A stretch of DNA of 39,891 nt from Streptacidiphilus sp. ASG 303 (lineage in GTDB: Bacteria > Actinomycetota > Actinomycetes > Streptomycetales > Streptomycetaceae): assembly GCF_020991365.1 (NCBI RefSeq), contig NZ_JAJLRA010000040.1, positions 1 through 39,891 on the forward strand, read 5' to 3'. A program made the position numbers and the translations under genes. The notes under the pieces are model-generated. The model made no database searches. It had not been told where the DNA came from and was given only the letters and a program-made list of their open reading frames with translations. This document shows, one piece after another, positions 25,840-34,386 of the stretch (the stretch's first letter is position 1; the number at the start of each line of letters is the position of its first letter).

Positions 25840-26793
25840 ATGGAAGGGAACGGGACGGACGGCCGGGACCCGGCCTGCGGCAGGCCGGACGGGTCGGGCC
25901 CGGGCACGGGAACGGAAACGGGCGCGGGCACGGAGACGGGCACGGACGCGGACACCGACCCGGGCAGGGATGCCCAGCCGGGCACGGCCCCGGGCACGGG
26001 CCTGGACGGCGACGGGTGCATCGTCCGGGAGGGCTCCCTGGACCGTGTCGCGCCCGAGTTCGCCCCGGCGGTCGACGCGGCGCGAGCCCGCATCGCCGAG
26101 GTCTTCGGCCCGGACCGCCTGCACAGCGCCTACCTGTACGGCAGCGTCCCGCGCGGCACCGCCGTACCCGGCACGTCCGACCTCGACCTGCTCCTGGCCC
26201 TGCGCCGCGCCCCCACACCCGCCGACCGGGCCGACGCGGCGGCCCTGGAGTCCGGGATCGACGCCGCGTTCCCGCAGGTCGACGGCGTGGGCGTCCTGCT
26301 CTTCGACACGGCCGTGCTCCTCAGCGAGCTGGAGCGGTACGACCTGGGGTGGTTCACCGCCTGCCTGTGCACCCCGCTGCTCGGCGACGACCTGGCCGCC
26401 CTGCTCCCCCGGTACCGGCCCACGGCGCTGCTCGCCCGCGAGACCAACGGCGACCTGGCCCTGGCGCTGCCCGGCTGGCGGGCCCGGGCGGCCGCCGCCC
26501 GCACCGACGCCGAACGCCGGGCCCTCAGCCGGGGCGTGTCCCGCCGGCTCGTCCGCAGCGGCCTGACCCTGGTCATGCCGCGCTGGGGCGGCTGGACCAG
26601 CGACCTCGACGCCTCCGCCGAGGTCTTCGGCCGGTACTACCCGGCGCGCGCCGCCGCGATGCGCCTGGCCGCCGCCACCGCGCGCACCCCGAGCCCCGAC
26701 CCCGCCGTCCTGTCCGCGCTCCTCGACGGCCTGGCGCCGTGGCTGGCAGCCGAGTACACCGCCGTCCACGGCCCCAAGGCGCCCCGGCCCTGA
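25840..26793 (+). CDS. Nucleotidyltransferase-domain protein (ANT-like)
   Basis: A 317-residue protein. Residues 1-60 are low-complexity (GTGTETGAGTETGTDADTDP). The nucleotidyltransferase fold follows, with the motif YLYGSVPRGTA (98-108) and the metal-binding pair D114/D116 (TSDLDLLL). The C-terminal half is helical, as in aminoglycoside adenylyltransferases and related proteins. The substrate cannot be inferred; resistance should not be assumed. ATG 25840 has a poor ribosome site and the true start may be internal. It ends 113 bp before the restriction island and is the last core-like gene. Confidence 0.72.
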   Translation: MEGNGTDGRDPACGRPDGSGPGTGTETGAGTETGTDADTDPGRDAQPGTAPGTGLDGDGCIVREGSLDRVAPEFAPAVDAARARIAEVFGPDRLHSAYLYGSVPRGTAVPGTSDLDLLLALRRAPTPADRADAAALESGIDAAFPQVDGVGVLLFDTAVLLSELERYDLGWFTACLCTPLLGDDLAALLPRYRPTALLARETNGDLALALPGWRARAAAARTDAERRALSRGVSRRLVRSGLTLVMPRWGGWTSDLDASAEVFGRYYPARAAAMRLAAATARTPSPDPAVLSALLDGLAPWLAAEYTAVHGPKAPRP

Positions 26794-26906
26794 CGGACCT
26801 TCCGGCAGGGAGAACTTCCCTCGATCGCCCACGACCGATACGGTCCCGTGAACGAAGTGTGAAAGCGGGGGGCGGTGCGGCCGTCCGGGGTGTGCGGCGA
26901 GGTGCG

Positions 26907-28472
26907 ATGAGCGGCAGTGGCTGGAAGTTCGACGTCCCCACCAGCGGGAGCAAGCAGCTGCCGCCGGACCCACGGTACGTGGAGGCGCTGAGCAGCCAGG
27001 GCTACGGCTTCGAGGTCGCCGTCGCGGACCTGGTCGACAACTCGATCGACGCCGGCGCCCGCGACGTGGTCGTCCACTTCCTGCGCGACGGCGACCGGCT
27101 GGTGAGCCTGCTCGTGGTCGACGACGGCCACGGCATGGACGAGGACGCCCTGGACGTCGCCATGACGGTCGGCGGCCAGCGCGACTACGCTCCCGGCGCG
27201 CTCGGCATGTTCGGGACCGGCCTGAAGTCCGCCTCGCTGTCCCACGCCGACGCGGTGACGGTGGTCAGCAAGACCAAGCGCACGCGCGCCGCGGGCCGAC
27301 GCTGGCTCACCGCGCACGCCGTGGACGGCTTCCGCTGCGACATCGTCGACCCGGGCTACAGCCAGGACCTCGTCGACCGGTACGCGGGCCGCCCCATCAC
27401 CTGGCAGGGCACGGTCGTCCGCTGGGACGGCGTCAAGGACTTCCCGCAGCACGGCGGCGGCGGGCAGACCGACCGCTACCTCACCCGCGTGATCAGCAGG
27501 CTGGGCCTCCACCTGGGCCTGCACCTGCACCGGTTCCTCGCCCGGGACGACTTCAACATCACCATCGCCGTCGAGGACGTCCGCACCGGCACCGTCTACA
27601 TGGACTACGGCGTGGTCCCGCTGGACCCGTTCGGCTACCCGGCCAGCGGTGTGACCGGCTACCCGCGCCGCTGGACGGCCCCCGTCGAGGGCCTCGGCGA
27701 GATCGCGCTCACCGCCCACATCTGGCCGCCCAAGTCCAACCTCGACGAGTACCGGGCCGTCGGCCCCGTGCAGGAGCGGCAGGGCTTCTACTTCTACCGC
27801 AACGACCGCCTGGTGCAGGCCGGCGGCTGGAACGGCTACCGCCAGCCCGACCAGCACCTCGCCCTGGCCCGGGTCGCCGTCGACCTGCCGCCGTCGGGCG
27901 GCGACGTCCTCCGGCTGACGGTCAAGAAGTCGGGTGTGAACGCCTCCCCCGCCTTCGCGGCGGCGCTGGAGTCGGCGGCCTACGACGCGGAGGGCCGCGG
28001 CTTCAAGGCGTACCTGGACGACGCCGACCAGGCGTACCGGGACGCCCGCAAGCGGTCCGGGACGGTGCGCAAAGCGGTGATCCCGCCTGGCAGGGGCCTG
28101 CCGCCGGAGGTGCGGCGCACCGTCCAGGAGGAGCTGCCCGTCCTCTACGGCGAGGAGCCGATCGCCGTGCGCTGGGACCGGCTGGGCAGCGACCTCTTCT
28201 TCGACGTGGACCGGGAGAACCGGGCGATCGTCCTCAACCAGCGCTACCGCGCGGCACTGCTGGGCGGCCGCCGCGGAGGCCTCAACGACGCGCCGGTGCT
28301 CAAGTCGCTGCTCTACCTGCTGCTGCACAAGGTCTTCGAGAGCGAGTACGCCGGTCCCCGGGAGAAGGACAACCTCCAGCTGTGGCAGGCGGTCCTCCTC
28401 TCCGCGGCGCGCAGCGAACTGGACCGCGCCGACGATACTGCGGACGGCCCGGACGGCGCGGGCGCCCCGTAG
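26907..28472 (+). CDS. MORC/MutL-like GHKL ATPase of the restriction island
   Basis: A 521-residue protein with an N-terminal GHKL ATPase domain. The N box is VADLVDNSIDAGA (39-51), the G1 box VDDGHGMDEDAL (71-82), and the G2 box GALGMFGTGLKSAS (97-110). The usual catalytic Glu of the N box is Asp (D41). A transducer-like region (about 230-360; FYFYRNDRLVQAGGWNG) follows, then a C-terminal domain not recognised. Such ATPases are known from predicted restriction systems with Z1, Vsr and 5mC methyltransferase partners. By analogy with MutL/MORC it may clamp DNA upon ATP binding. ATG 26907 has GAGGTG 4 bases upstream. It is the first gene of the plus-strand set. Confidence 0.87.
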   Translation: MSGSGWKFDVPTSGSKQLPPDPRYVEALSSQGYGFEVAVADLVDNSIDAGARDVVVHFLRDGDRLVSLLVVDDGHGMDEDALDVAMTVGGQRDYAPGALGMFGTGLKSASLSHADAVTVVSKTKRTRAAGRRWLTAHAVDGFRCDIVDPGYSQDLVDRYAGRPITWQGTVVRWDGVKDFPQHGGGGQTDRYLTRVISRLGLHLGLHLHRFLARDDFNITIAVEDVRTGTVYMDYGVVPLDPFGYPASGVTGYPRRWTAPVEGLGEIALTAHIWPPKSNLDEYRAVGPVQERQGFYFYRNDRLVQAGGWNGYRQPDQHLALARVAVDLPPSGGDVLRLTVKKSGVNASPAFAAALESAAYDAEGRGFKAYLDDADQAYRDARKRSGTVRKAVIPPGRGLPPEVRRTVQEELPVLYGEEPIAVRWDRLGSDLFFDVDRENRAIVLNQRYRAALLGGRRGGLNDAPVLKSLLYLLLHKVFESEYAGPREKDNLQLWQAVLLSAARSELDRADDTADGPDGAGAP

Positions 28473-28604
28473 CGGTCCTGCAGAGGCACCGCACCGCACT
28501 GCCCGTCCGCACCGCCCGTCCACCGCCCCGCCTGTCACCGCACCGCCACCGCCGCCCGGCCCTTCCCGCCGGACCGCCCCGACCGGAGAGCGAGCCGCAC
28601 CGCC

Positions 28605-31604
28605 GTGTCCGACCCCCTGCTGGCCATCCACAGCTCCGTCCTCGCGATGATGCGCGAGTCGGGGCCCCGGTCGCTCACCAAGTACCTCTTCGTGGTCGGC
28701 GACGACATCGACCCGGACGCCGACGTCTCCGAGGCCGCCCTGCTCGCCCGCCTCGGCGCGGACGCCGAGGGCGGCGGCGCGCTGGCCGCCCTGTGGCGGC
28801 AGGCCCTCAAGCAGTGGGACCACGAGGAGGCGCAGCGGTGGACCACCGCCGAGCCCAACACCCTGGAGCGCCGCACCGCCGTGTACGACCTCCTGGGCCT
28901 GGGGGCGGCGCTGCGGGAGTGCCTCTCCGGCCTGGCGCCGGTGGCGGTGGCGCCGGGACCGGTGGTGATCGCCCGGGAGCACCGGCCCTGGTACGGCGAC
29001 GACGCGGCCGCACGCCGGGAGTGGTACTGGCCAGCGTACGAGAAGGTGCTGCACGCCAAGGGCTGGAGCGCCGACGCCGTCGCCTCGCTCGACCAGGCCA
29101 GCACCCGGGTCGTGGAGCGGCTGGCCGACCCGGCGAGCCCCGAGGCGTACCAGGCCCGCGGGCTGGTCGTCGGGTACGTGCAGTCCGGCAAGACGGCGAA
29201 CTTCACCGGCGTGATCGCCAAGGCCATGGACGCCGGCTACCGGCTGGTGATCGTGCTGGGCGGCACCCTCAACCTGCTGCGCGCCCAGACCCAGCGGCGG
29301 CTCGACATGGAACTCGTCGGGCGGGAGAACGTCCTGCGCGGCGCCGACCCCGACGACCCGCAGGCCATGGAGGGCGTCGACTACCGCTGGGACCCGGACT
29401 GGCTGGCCGGGCGGTTCGTCAGCCACGGCGGCCGGCCGAGCGAGCTGGGCGCCTTCGACGTCGAGCGGCTGACGACCCGCGACGACGACTACCGCAGCCT
29501 GCTCCAGGGCATTACGGCGCTGGAGTTCGAGAAGCGCGAGCCCGGACTTCCCCTGCACGACCCGCGCAACCTGCACCGCACGGCGGCGCGGCTGATGGTC
29601 GTGAAGAAGAACAAGGCGGTCCTGACCAAGCTGGTGAAGGACCTCAAGAAGATCCGCACACCGCTGGCGGAGATCCCCGTCCTCATCGTCGACGACGAGT
29701 CCGACCAGGCGTCGGTCAACACCTCGGACCCGAAGAAGACGGCAGAGCGCACCGCCATCAACGGCCTGATCTCCCAGCTGATCCGGCTGCTGCCGCGAGC
29801 CCAGTACGTCGGATACACCGCCACGCCGTTCGCCAACGTCTTCATCGACCCCAGCGACGCCGAGGACATCTTCCCCCGCGACTTCCTCGTCTCCCTGCCC
29901 CGCCCCGAGGGGTACATGGGCGTACAGGACTTCCACGACCTGGACTCGGACGTGCCGCCCGAGGAGCGCACAGTCGCGAACTCGGCGGAGAAGGCCCACG
30001 TCCGGGACATCGCCGTCGACGAGTCCGCCTTCGACGGCCCCGAGGACGCGGACGCGTACGCCGACGCGGTCCACCTGCGCCAGGCGCTGGACATGTACGT
30101 CCTCACCGCCGCCGTCAAGGTCTACCGCGAGGAGCTGGGCACAGCCCCGTACCGGCACCACACCATGCTCGTCCACGAGTCGGTGCGCACCGCCGACCAC
30201 CGAGACCTCGCCGACCGCCTGCGCACCCTGTGGCACGGCTCCGACTACTACGGCCGGTCCGGTCACGACCGGCTCCGGCACCTCTTCGAGACGGACCTGC
30301 TGCCTGTCTCCAGCCACCACGCGGACGGCATGCCCGTCCCAGCCTCGTACGAGGAGCTCCAGCGGCACGTGGGCGCCGCCGTGCACCGCATCGGAGGCAG
30401 CGGGCATCCGGTGCTCGTCGTCAACGGCGACAAGGACCTCGACCAGCCGGAGCTGGACTTCGACGGGCAGCCGGTGTGGAAGGTCCTGGTAGGCGGCGCC
30501 AAGCTCTCCCGGGGCTTCACCGTGGAGGGGCTGACCGTCACGTACTACCGCCGCACCACGGGCGCGGCCGACACGCTGATGCAGATGGGCCGCTGGTTCG
30601 GCTTCCGCCGCGGCTACCGCGACCTCGTCCGCCTCTACATCGGCCGGACCGAGCAGCTGACCCGGACGAAGACCGTCGACCTGTACGAGGCGTTCGAGGC
30701 CGTCTGCCGCGACGAGGAGTCCTTCCGCGCCCAGCTCGCCCAGTACGCCGCCCCCGTCGACGGCCGCCCCCAGCTCACCCCGGCCCAGGTCCCGCCCCTG
30801 GTCGCCCAGCACCTTCCGTGGGTCAAGCCCTCGGCTCGCAACAAGATGTTCAACGCCGAGCTGGTCGAGATCCGCAGTCCGGGCCAGTGGATCGAGCCGA
30901 CGGCGTATCCCGAGAAGGCAGCAGACCTGCGCCGCAACGCGGAGGTGTGGCAACCGGTGCTTGCGGCACTGGCCGGGGAGAGGGACTTCTTCACCCACCT
31001 CCACAAGGAGGACAGGGGCCGATACACCGACTATCCGGCACAGACCGCCGTCCTGCCCCACCCGGCGCTGGTGGAGGTCTTGGAGGGCCTGACCTGGCCC
31101 AGGCCGGAGCTCTTCGCCCCCCACCTCCAGTATCTGCGGGACATGGGAGCGCTCAGCCACGGCGCAGACGACTGGGTCGTCATCGCGCCGCAGACCAGTG
31201 GCCCGGGCAGTGTGCCTGCCAGCATCCTCGGTGCAGCTCCGCTGACCCTGGTCGTCCGGGGACGCAGCGCCCGGGGCGTGTTCAACCGCATCAGCGGTGT
31301 CGCACACCGCCAGTCGGCGGAGCGGATCGCAGGCCTGCTGCCTCCCACGGACGAGGACCCGTCGGCGGGGCGGCTGGCGCGGCCCCGGCGCGGAGCCGTC
31401 CTGCTGTACCCGGTCGTCGACCGCAGCCACGGCTCACTGGAGGAGGCAGCCGTCAACGGCACGGCGGATCCCGGCAAGATCGTCATCGCCTTCGCCGTCC
31501 TTCCCCCGGCCGGACAGGGTGCAGCCTCCGGGCCGCTGGTCCGCTTCCGCGCGGTCAACAGCGACCTCGCCTCTGAACCGATCGTCTCCAGCAGCGCCGG
31601 TTGA
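28605..31604 (+). CDS. Z1-domain helicase-like restriction protein
   Basis: A 999-residue superfamily-II-like protein. A Walker A-like motif GYVQSGKTANF lies at 190-200, a DDES Walker B-like motif at 363-366, and GYTATPFAN at 403-411. The Z1 core (about 490-760) holds LSRGFTVEGLTVTYYRR and DTLMQMGRWFGFRRGY, the family's most conserved segment and equivalent to helicase motifs V-VI. Z1 proteins accompany restriction enzymes, and from memory the Corynebacterium CglI system needs one. A DNA-translocating or nuclease-activating role is inferred. The C-terminus (about 800-999) is unassigned. GTG 28605 has GGAGAG upstream. It follows the ATPase by 132 bp of C-rich, gene-free sequence. Confidence 0.9.
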   Translation: MSDPLLAIHSSVLAMMRESGPRSLTKYLFVVGDDIDPDADVSEAALLARLGADAEGGGALAALWRQALKQWDHEEAQRWTTAEPNTLERRTAVYDLLGLGAALRECLSGLAPVAVAPGPVVIAREHRPWYGDDAAARREWYWPAYEKVLHAKGWSADAVASLDQASTRVVERLADPASPEAYQARGLVVGYVQSGKTANFTGVIAKAMDAGYRLVIVLGGTLNLLRAQTQRRLDMELVGRENVLRGADPDDPQAMEGVDYRWDPDWLAGRFVSHGGRPSELGAFDVERLTTRDDDYRSLLQGITALEFEKREPGLPLHDPRNLHRTAARLMVVKKNKAVLTKLVKDLKKIRTPLAEIPVLIVDDESDQASVNTSDPKKTAERTAINGLISQLIRLLPRAQYVGYTATPFANVFIDPSDAEDIFPRDFLVSLPRPEGYMGVQDFHDLDSDVPPEERTVANSAEKAHVRDIAVDESAFDGPEDADAYADAVHLRQALDMYVLTAAVKVYREELGTAPYRHHTMLVHESVRTADHRDLADRLRTLWHGSDYYGRSGHDRLRHLFETDLLPVSSHHADGMPVPASYEELQRHVGAAVHRIGGSGHPVLVVNGDKDLDQPELDFDGQPVWKVLVGGAKLSRGFTVEGLTVTYYRRTTGAADTLMQMGRWFGFRRGYRDLVRLYIGRTEQLTRTKTVDLYEAFEAVCRDEESFRAQLAQYAAPVDGRPQLTPAQVPPLVAQHLPWVKPSARNKMFNAELVEIRSPGQWIEPTAYPEKAADLRRNAEVWQPVLAALAGERDFFTHLHKEDRGRYTDYPAQTAVLPHPALVEVLEGLTWPRPELFAPHLQYLRDMGALSHGADDWVVIAPQTSGPGSVPASILGAAPLTLVVRGRSARGVFNRISGVAHRQSAERIAGLLPPTDEDPSAGRLARPRRGAVLLYPVVDRSHGSLEEAAVNGTADPGKIVIAFAVLPPAGQGAASGPLVRFRAVNSDLASEPIVSSSAG

Positions 31605-31636
31605 CGCAGCCGGCATCCAGGAAAGGACTCTGCCCA

Positions 31637-32605
31637 GTGGCTCGCCTCCATCTCCAGCAGATCGGCAGCACCTGCCTCAACGAGGACTGCCAGACGCCCG
31701 GCCGGAGGCTCCTGCACCCCGACGAGGATCCGGGCGTCCAGCGGGTCCTGGGCGTCCTCAGCGGACTGCCTGTGGCGGAGAACTTCACCACGGCCGTCTG
31801 CGCCTCCGTGGACTACGTCCTCGACGGACGCCGCACAGGCCGGTTCGACCTGCTCGCCCCCGACGTGCACCCGGGCGAGCGGGCGTCAGTAGGTGCGAAG
31901 CTGGAGTACGAAGCGCTGAGGATCTTCCGCTGGAAGAAGGCGAAGCCCCTGGACACGGTGGTAGGGGGCGTACCGGTCGACCTGAAGGCAACGGTCGGGG
32001 CCAACTGGGCCATTCCGACCGAGGCCCACTGCCACCTGTGCCTGTGCACCCAGATCCGGGTGGGGGCCGGCCTCCACCGGACATGGCTCATCCGCGCCCA
32101 CACCTCGTGGCTGTACCGGGGCAAGGGCAACAAGGACGGCAAGCGGGGCATCGCCGTCGAGGCGCGCGAGCGCTGGGGCGTCCCGCTGTACGACTGGACG
32201 CCCCTGCCGGTCAACCCGCTGTCCCTGCTGACCGAGGAGCAGGCTGGACAGGTACTGGCGGACAGGCCGGGACAGCAGGTGCGCCTCCTGAAGATGTTCG
32301 GGTACCTGCCCGGAGTGGTCATCCCGCGGAATGCCATCGAGACCGTCTGTGCGGGTAGGCAGGACCCTGTGCGGCGAGTCCGGAACATCCGCCTCGCCGC
32401 CGAGCGGAAGGGACTCAGGCTGCTGTGCGGCACCTGGCTGGAGGACAGGATGCAGGCGGAACTCCGGGGGATCGCCCTGGGACCGGGAGACTGGATCGCC
32501 CTCCCCCTTGAGGGGGACGTGGCGGATCCGGCACAGCGCGGCATCGACCAGGCGTGGCCGGTCTCGGGCAGCGCCCCGCTGTGGGAGGTGGTCCATGACC
32601 GTTAG
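31637..32605 (+). CDS. NaeI-family restriction endonuclease
   Basis: A 322-residue protein, close in length to NaeI (317, from memory). The N-terminal endonuclease domain has VLDGRRTGRFDL (61-72) and the catalytic set E90, D106, D115, K117 (LDTVVGGVPVDLK). Spacings of 16, 9 and 2 equal those of NaeI E70, D86, D95, K97. The C-terminal half (about 150-322; QDPVRRVRNIRLAAERKGLR) corresponds to the Topo/effector DNA-binding domain. NaeI cuts GCCGGC and needs two sites; the specificity here is not provable from sequence. GTG 31637 was chosen (GGAAAGGAC upstream, natural length); an upstream TTG at 31601 lies at the end of the Z1 gene. It overlaps vsr by 11 bases. Confidence 0.88.
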   Translation: MARLHLQQIGSTCLNEDCQTPGRRLLHPDEDPGVQRVLGVLSGLPVAENFTTAVCASVDYVLDGRRTGRFDLLAPDVHPGERASVGAKLEYEALRIFRWKKAKPLDTVVGGVPVDLKATVGANWAIPTEAHCHLCLCTQIRVGAGLHRTWLIRAHTSWLYRGKGNKDGKRGIAVEARERWGVPLYDWTPLPVNPLSLLTEEQAGQVLADRPGQQVRLLKMFGYLPGVVIPRNAIETVCAGRQDPVRRVRNIRLAAERKGLRLLCGTWLEDRMQAELRGIALGPGDWIALPLEGDVADPAQRGIDQAWPVSGSAPLWEVVHDR

Positions 32606-33074
32606 CGGTTGGGTGCCGCCTGAGGGGTCGTGGGCGTCCTCCGAAGCGAACCGCACCAGCATGCTGGGCAACCGGAGCAGGGACACCAGCCCCGAGAAGG
32701 CACTCCGGTCGCTCGTACACGCGGCCGGGCTCCGCTACCGGGTGTGCGCACGCCCCCTGCCCGACCTCCGCCGGACGGCCGACCTGGTCTTCCGGCCGGC
32801 GAAGGTCGCCGTCTTCGTCGACGGCTGCTACTGGCACGGCTGCCCGGTCCACTACGTCCCGCCGAAGACCAACCCCGGCTACTGGTCGGACAAGGTGGCG
32901 CGGAACATCGCACGGGACCGGGACACAGACGAGCGTCTCAGGGCGGCAGGGTGGACCGTCCTGCGCTTCTGGGAGCACGAGCCGTCAGACGAGTGCGCCC
33001 TCCGCGTCCTCGACACGGTCGCCAGCCGGCGTGCCGAGATCCTGGGGAGCGACCAGCCCAGCAGAGAAGAGTGA
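32595..33074 (+). CDS. vsr: Very short patch repair endonuclease (Vsr)
   Basis: A 159-residue nicking endonuclease of the Vsr family. It nicks beside T:G mismatches formed when 5-methylcytosine deaminates, or may act as a restriction subunit in systems of this kind. Motifs are RTADLVF (metal-binding D63), VAVFVDGCYWHGCPVHYVP (about 71-89, with H81 and H86), NIARDRDTDERL and LRFWEHE. ATG 32595 has GGGAGG 6 bases upstream and lies inside the end of the NaeI-like gene. Its last 90 bases are antisense to the end of the methyltransferase gene. Confidence 0.93.
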   Translation: MTVSGWVPPEGSWASSEANRTSMLGNRSRDTSPEKALRSLVHAAGLRYRVCARPLPDLRRTADLVFRPAKVAVFVDGCYWHGCPVHYVPPKTNPGYWSDKVARNIARDRDTDERLRAAGWTVLRFWEHEPSDECALRVLDTVASRRAEILGSDQPSREE

Positions 33075-34160
33075 GACCTGCTCGCGCTCTTCCTGCGGCG
33101 TCTCCCACAGAGGGCCGGTGCGGCCCAGCGCCTCGGCAATGCTCCTGCCCACGGCTTCCGCGACCGGGGGCGGGAAGGCGTTGCCGACCTGGCGATAGCG
33201 TGCTGTCTTGCCCCCGAAGAACTCCCAGTCCTCAGGGAAACCCTGGATGAGAGCAGCCTGGCCCACGGTGAGCTTGGGACCGTTGTCTCCGTAGAGGTCC
33301 CGCTCCGGAACCACAGAGTCCTCGTCATTCGCAACACCCATGGCGTCGATACCCAACTGCTTCCACGCAGCCTTGGCCCGGGTGGGCCCCAGGTCGGCCC
33401 CGCCGTGCTTCTTGGAGCCGCCTACCAGGGTGGGCGCGACGCTGCCGGTCCTCGCCTGCTTCAGCCAGAGCTTGAACATCTCCGGGTTGTCCTTGAACCG
33501 GCGGCGCATGGACTTGGCCAGGGCATCCGCAACAGTACGGGCCGGGGCGCCAGTAGGATCCGGCCAGTCGAACCCCCTATAGCAGTCCTTGCGGATCGCC
33601 ACCAGGATTGCCCGAGGACGGAGCTGCGGAACCCCGTAGTCCCGCGCCTCCAGCACCTTCCATCCACAGCCGACGTATCCGGAAGAGCGGAGCCTTCCAA
33701 GGATCTGCTCCCGGTAGCCCTTGAACTTGTAGTCCGGCTGGAGTAGGCCGCGCACATTCTCGATCATCACAGCACGAGGCCGGAGCTCATCGACGAGGTC
33801 CAGCATGGTGGGGAAGAGGTCACGCTCGTCGTCCTGCCCCAGCTGCTTGCCGGCGATAGAGAACGGCGGGCAGGGGACGCCGCCCGCGAGGAGGTCGAGC
33901 TGTCCCCGCTCAAGCCCGGAGTCGCTGAGGGCGCTGAAAGGCCTGAACTCCTTGACATCCATGGACAGCACCTTGCAGTGCTCCCGCTCCCATGCCCATT
34001 CCTTGCGGCGGGCCACGTTGAGCTTGAGCGTCTCGACCGCATGCTTGTCGATCTCGACGAGTGCAAGATGCCGGAAGCCAGCGCTGTGGAGTCCGACGGC
34101 CTGGCCTCCCGCGCCGGCGCAGATCTCGATCGAGGTCAGCGTCCGATCACCGGAAACCAT
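32985..34160 (-). CDS. dcm: DNA cytosine-5 methyltransferase
   Basis: A 391-residue 5mC methyltransferase with the full motif set. Motif I is SIEICAGAGG (10-19), motif IV GGVPCPPFS (93-101, nucleophile C97), motif VI ENVRG (134-138) and motif VIII QLRPRA (179-184). The target-recognition region spans about 200-310, and motif X is VGNAFPPPV (325-333). It should protect host DNA from the NaeI-like enzyme. NaeI-type sites (GCCGGC) occur within this island, for example at 33849, 35402, 36477 and 37691, so protection would be required if specificity is shared. ATG 34160 has AGGAGG 7 bases upstream. The leader carries GATGTC-type repeats. It has its own transcription unit after a terminator. The symbol is by family only. 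Confidence 0.93.
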   Translation of the reverse strand: MVSGDRTLTSIEICAGAGGQAVGLHSAGFRHLALVEIDKHAVETLKLNVARRKEWAWEREHCKVLSMDVKEFRPFSALSDSGLERGQLDLLAGGVPCPPFSIAGKQLGQDDERDLFPTMLDLVDELRPRAVMIENVRGLLQPDYKFKGYREQILGRLRSSGYVGCGWKVLEARDYGVPQLRPRAILVAIRKDCYRGFDWPDPTGAPARTVADALAKSMRRRFKDNPEMFKLWLKQARTGSVAPTLVGGSKKHGGADLGPTRAKAAWKQLGIDAMGVANDEDSVVPERDLYGDNGPKLTVGQAALIQGFPEDWEFFGGKTARYRQVGNAFPPPVAEAVGRSIAEALGRTGPLWETPQEEREQVSLFSAGLVAPQDLGTPAGDRVEDAEGALV

Positions 34161-34210
34161 GGATGTCCTCCTGGGTTGGCACATAGAGATGTCCAAGTGT
34201 TGCAGACATC
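34161..34210 (-). promoter_or_regulatory. GATGTC/GACATC repeats in the methyltransferase leader
   Basis: Three copies of the hexamer lie within 50 bp of the start: GGATGTCC at 34161-34168, GATGTC at 34188-34193 and, inverted, GACATC at 34205-34210. The last two form an inverted repeat with an 11-bp spacer. This suggests an operator for autoregulation, as many methyltransferases have. No clear -35/-10 pair is seen. Confidence 0.4.
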
Positions 34211-34330
34211 CGGCGAGTGCAGTCCACCCGCACCACACGGACCACGCAGTGTGCCACTCATCACCGACAACGAGCATCAGATGCCGCGCCTCATGGCTGC
34301 GAGCACTGCCTTGACGACTCAAGCTGCGTC

Positions 34331-34369
34331 CGTCCCGTGCTGCGGCGGAATCTGCCGCAGCACGGGACG
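34331..34369 (-). terminator. Terminator of the HNH/ParB/helicase operon
   Basis: A 16-bp perfect stem (34331-34346 with 34354-34369) and a 7-base loop, beginning 17 bases after the helicase stop. It isolates the methyltransferase gene from the upstream operon. Confidence 0.85.
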
Positions 34370-34386
34370 CAGGGGCCCGCCGCCTC

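Noticed and set aside
25840-26793. Aminoglycoside resistance gene
   Set aside because: Only the generic nucleotidyltransferase motif is shared; substrate-binding features cannot be judged and the context is not that of a resistance element.
24126-26900. 1448-residue plus-strand frame joining antisense sequence to the GHKL ATPase
   Set aside because: Only the part from ATG 26907 is the ATPase. The upstream part is a shadow of the serine hydrolase and nucleotidyltransferase genes.
26637-31430. 1597-residue minus-strand open frame across the ATPase and Z1 genes
   Set aside because: Val/Asp/Gly-rich antisense shadow; the plus strand carries intact GHKL and Z1 motifs.
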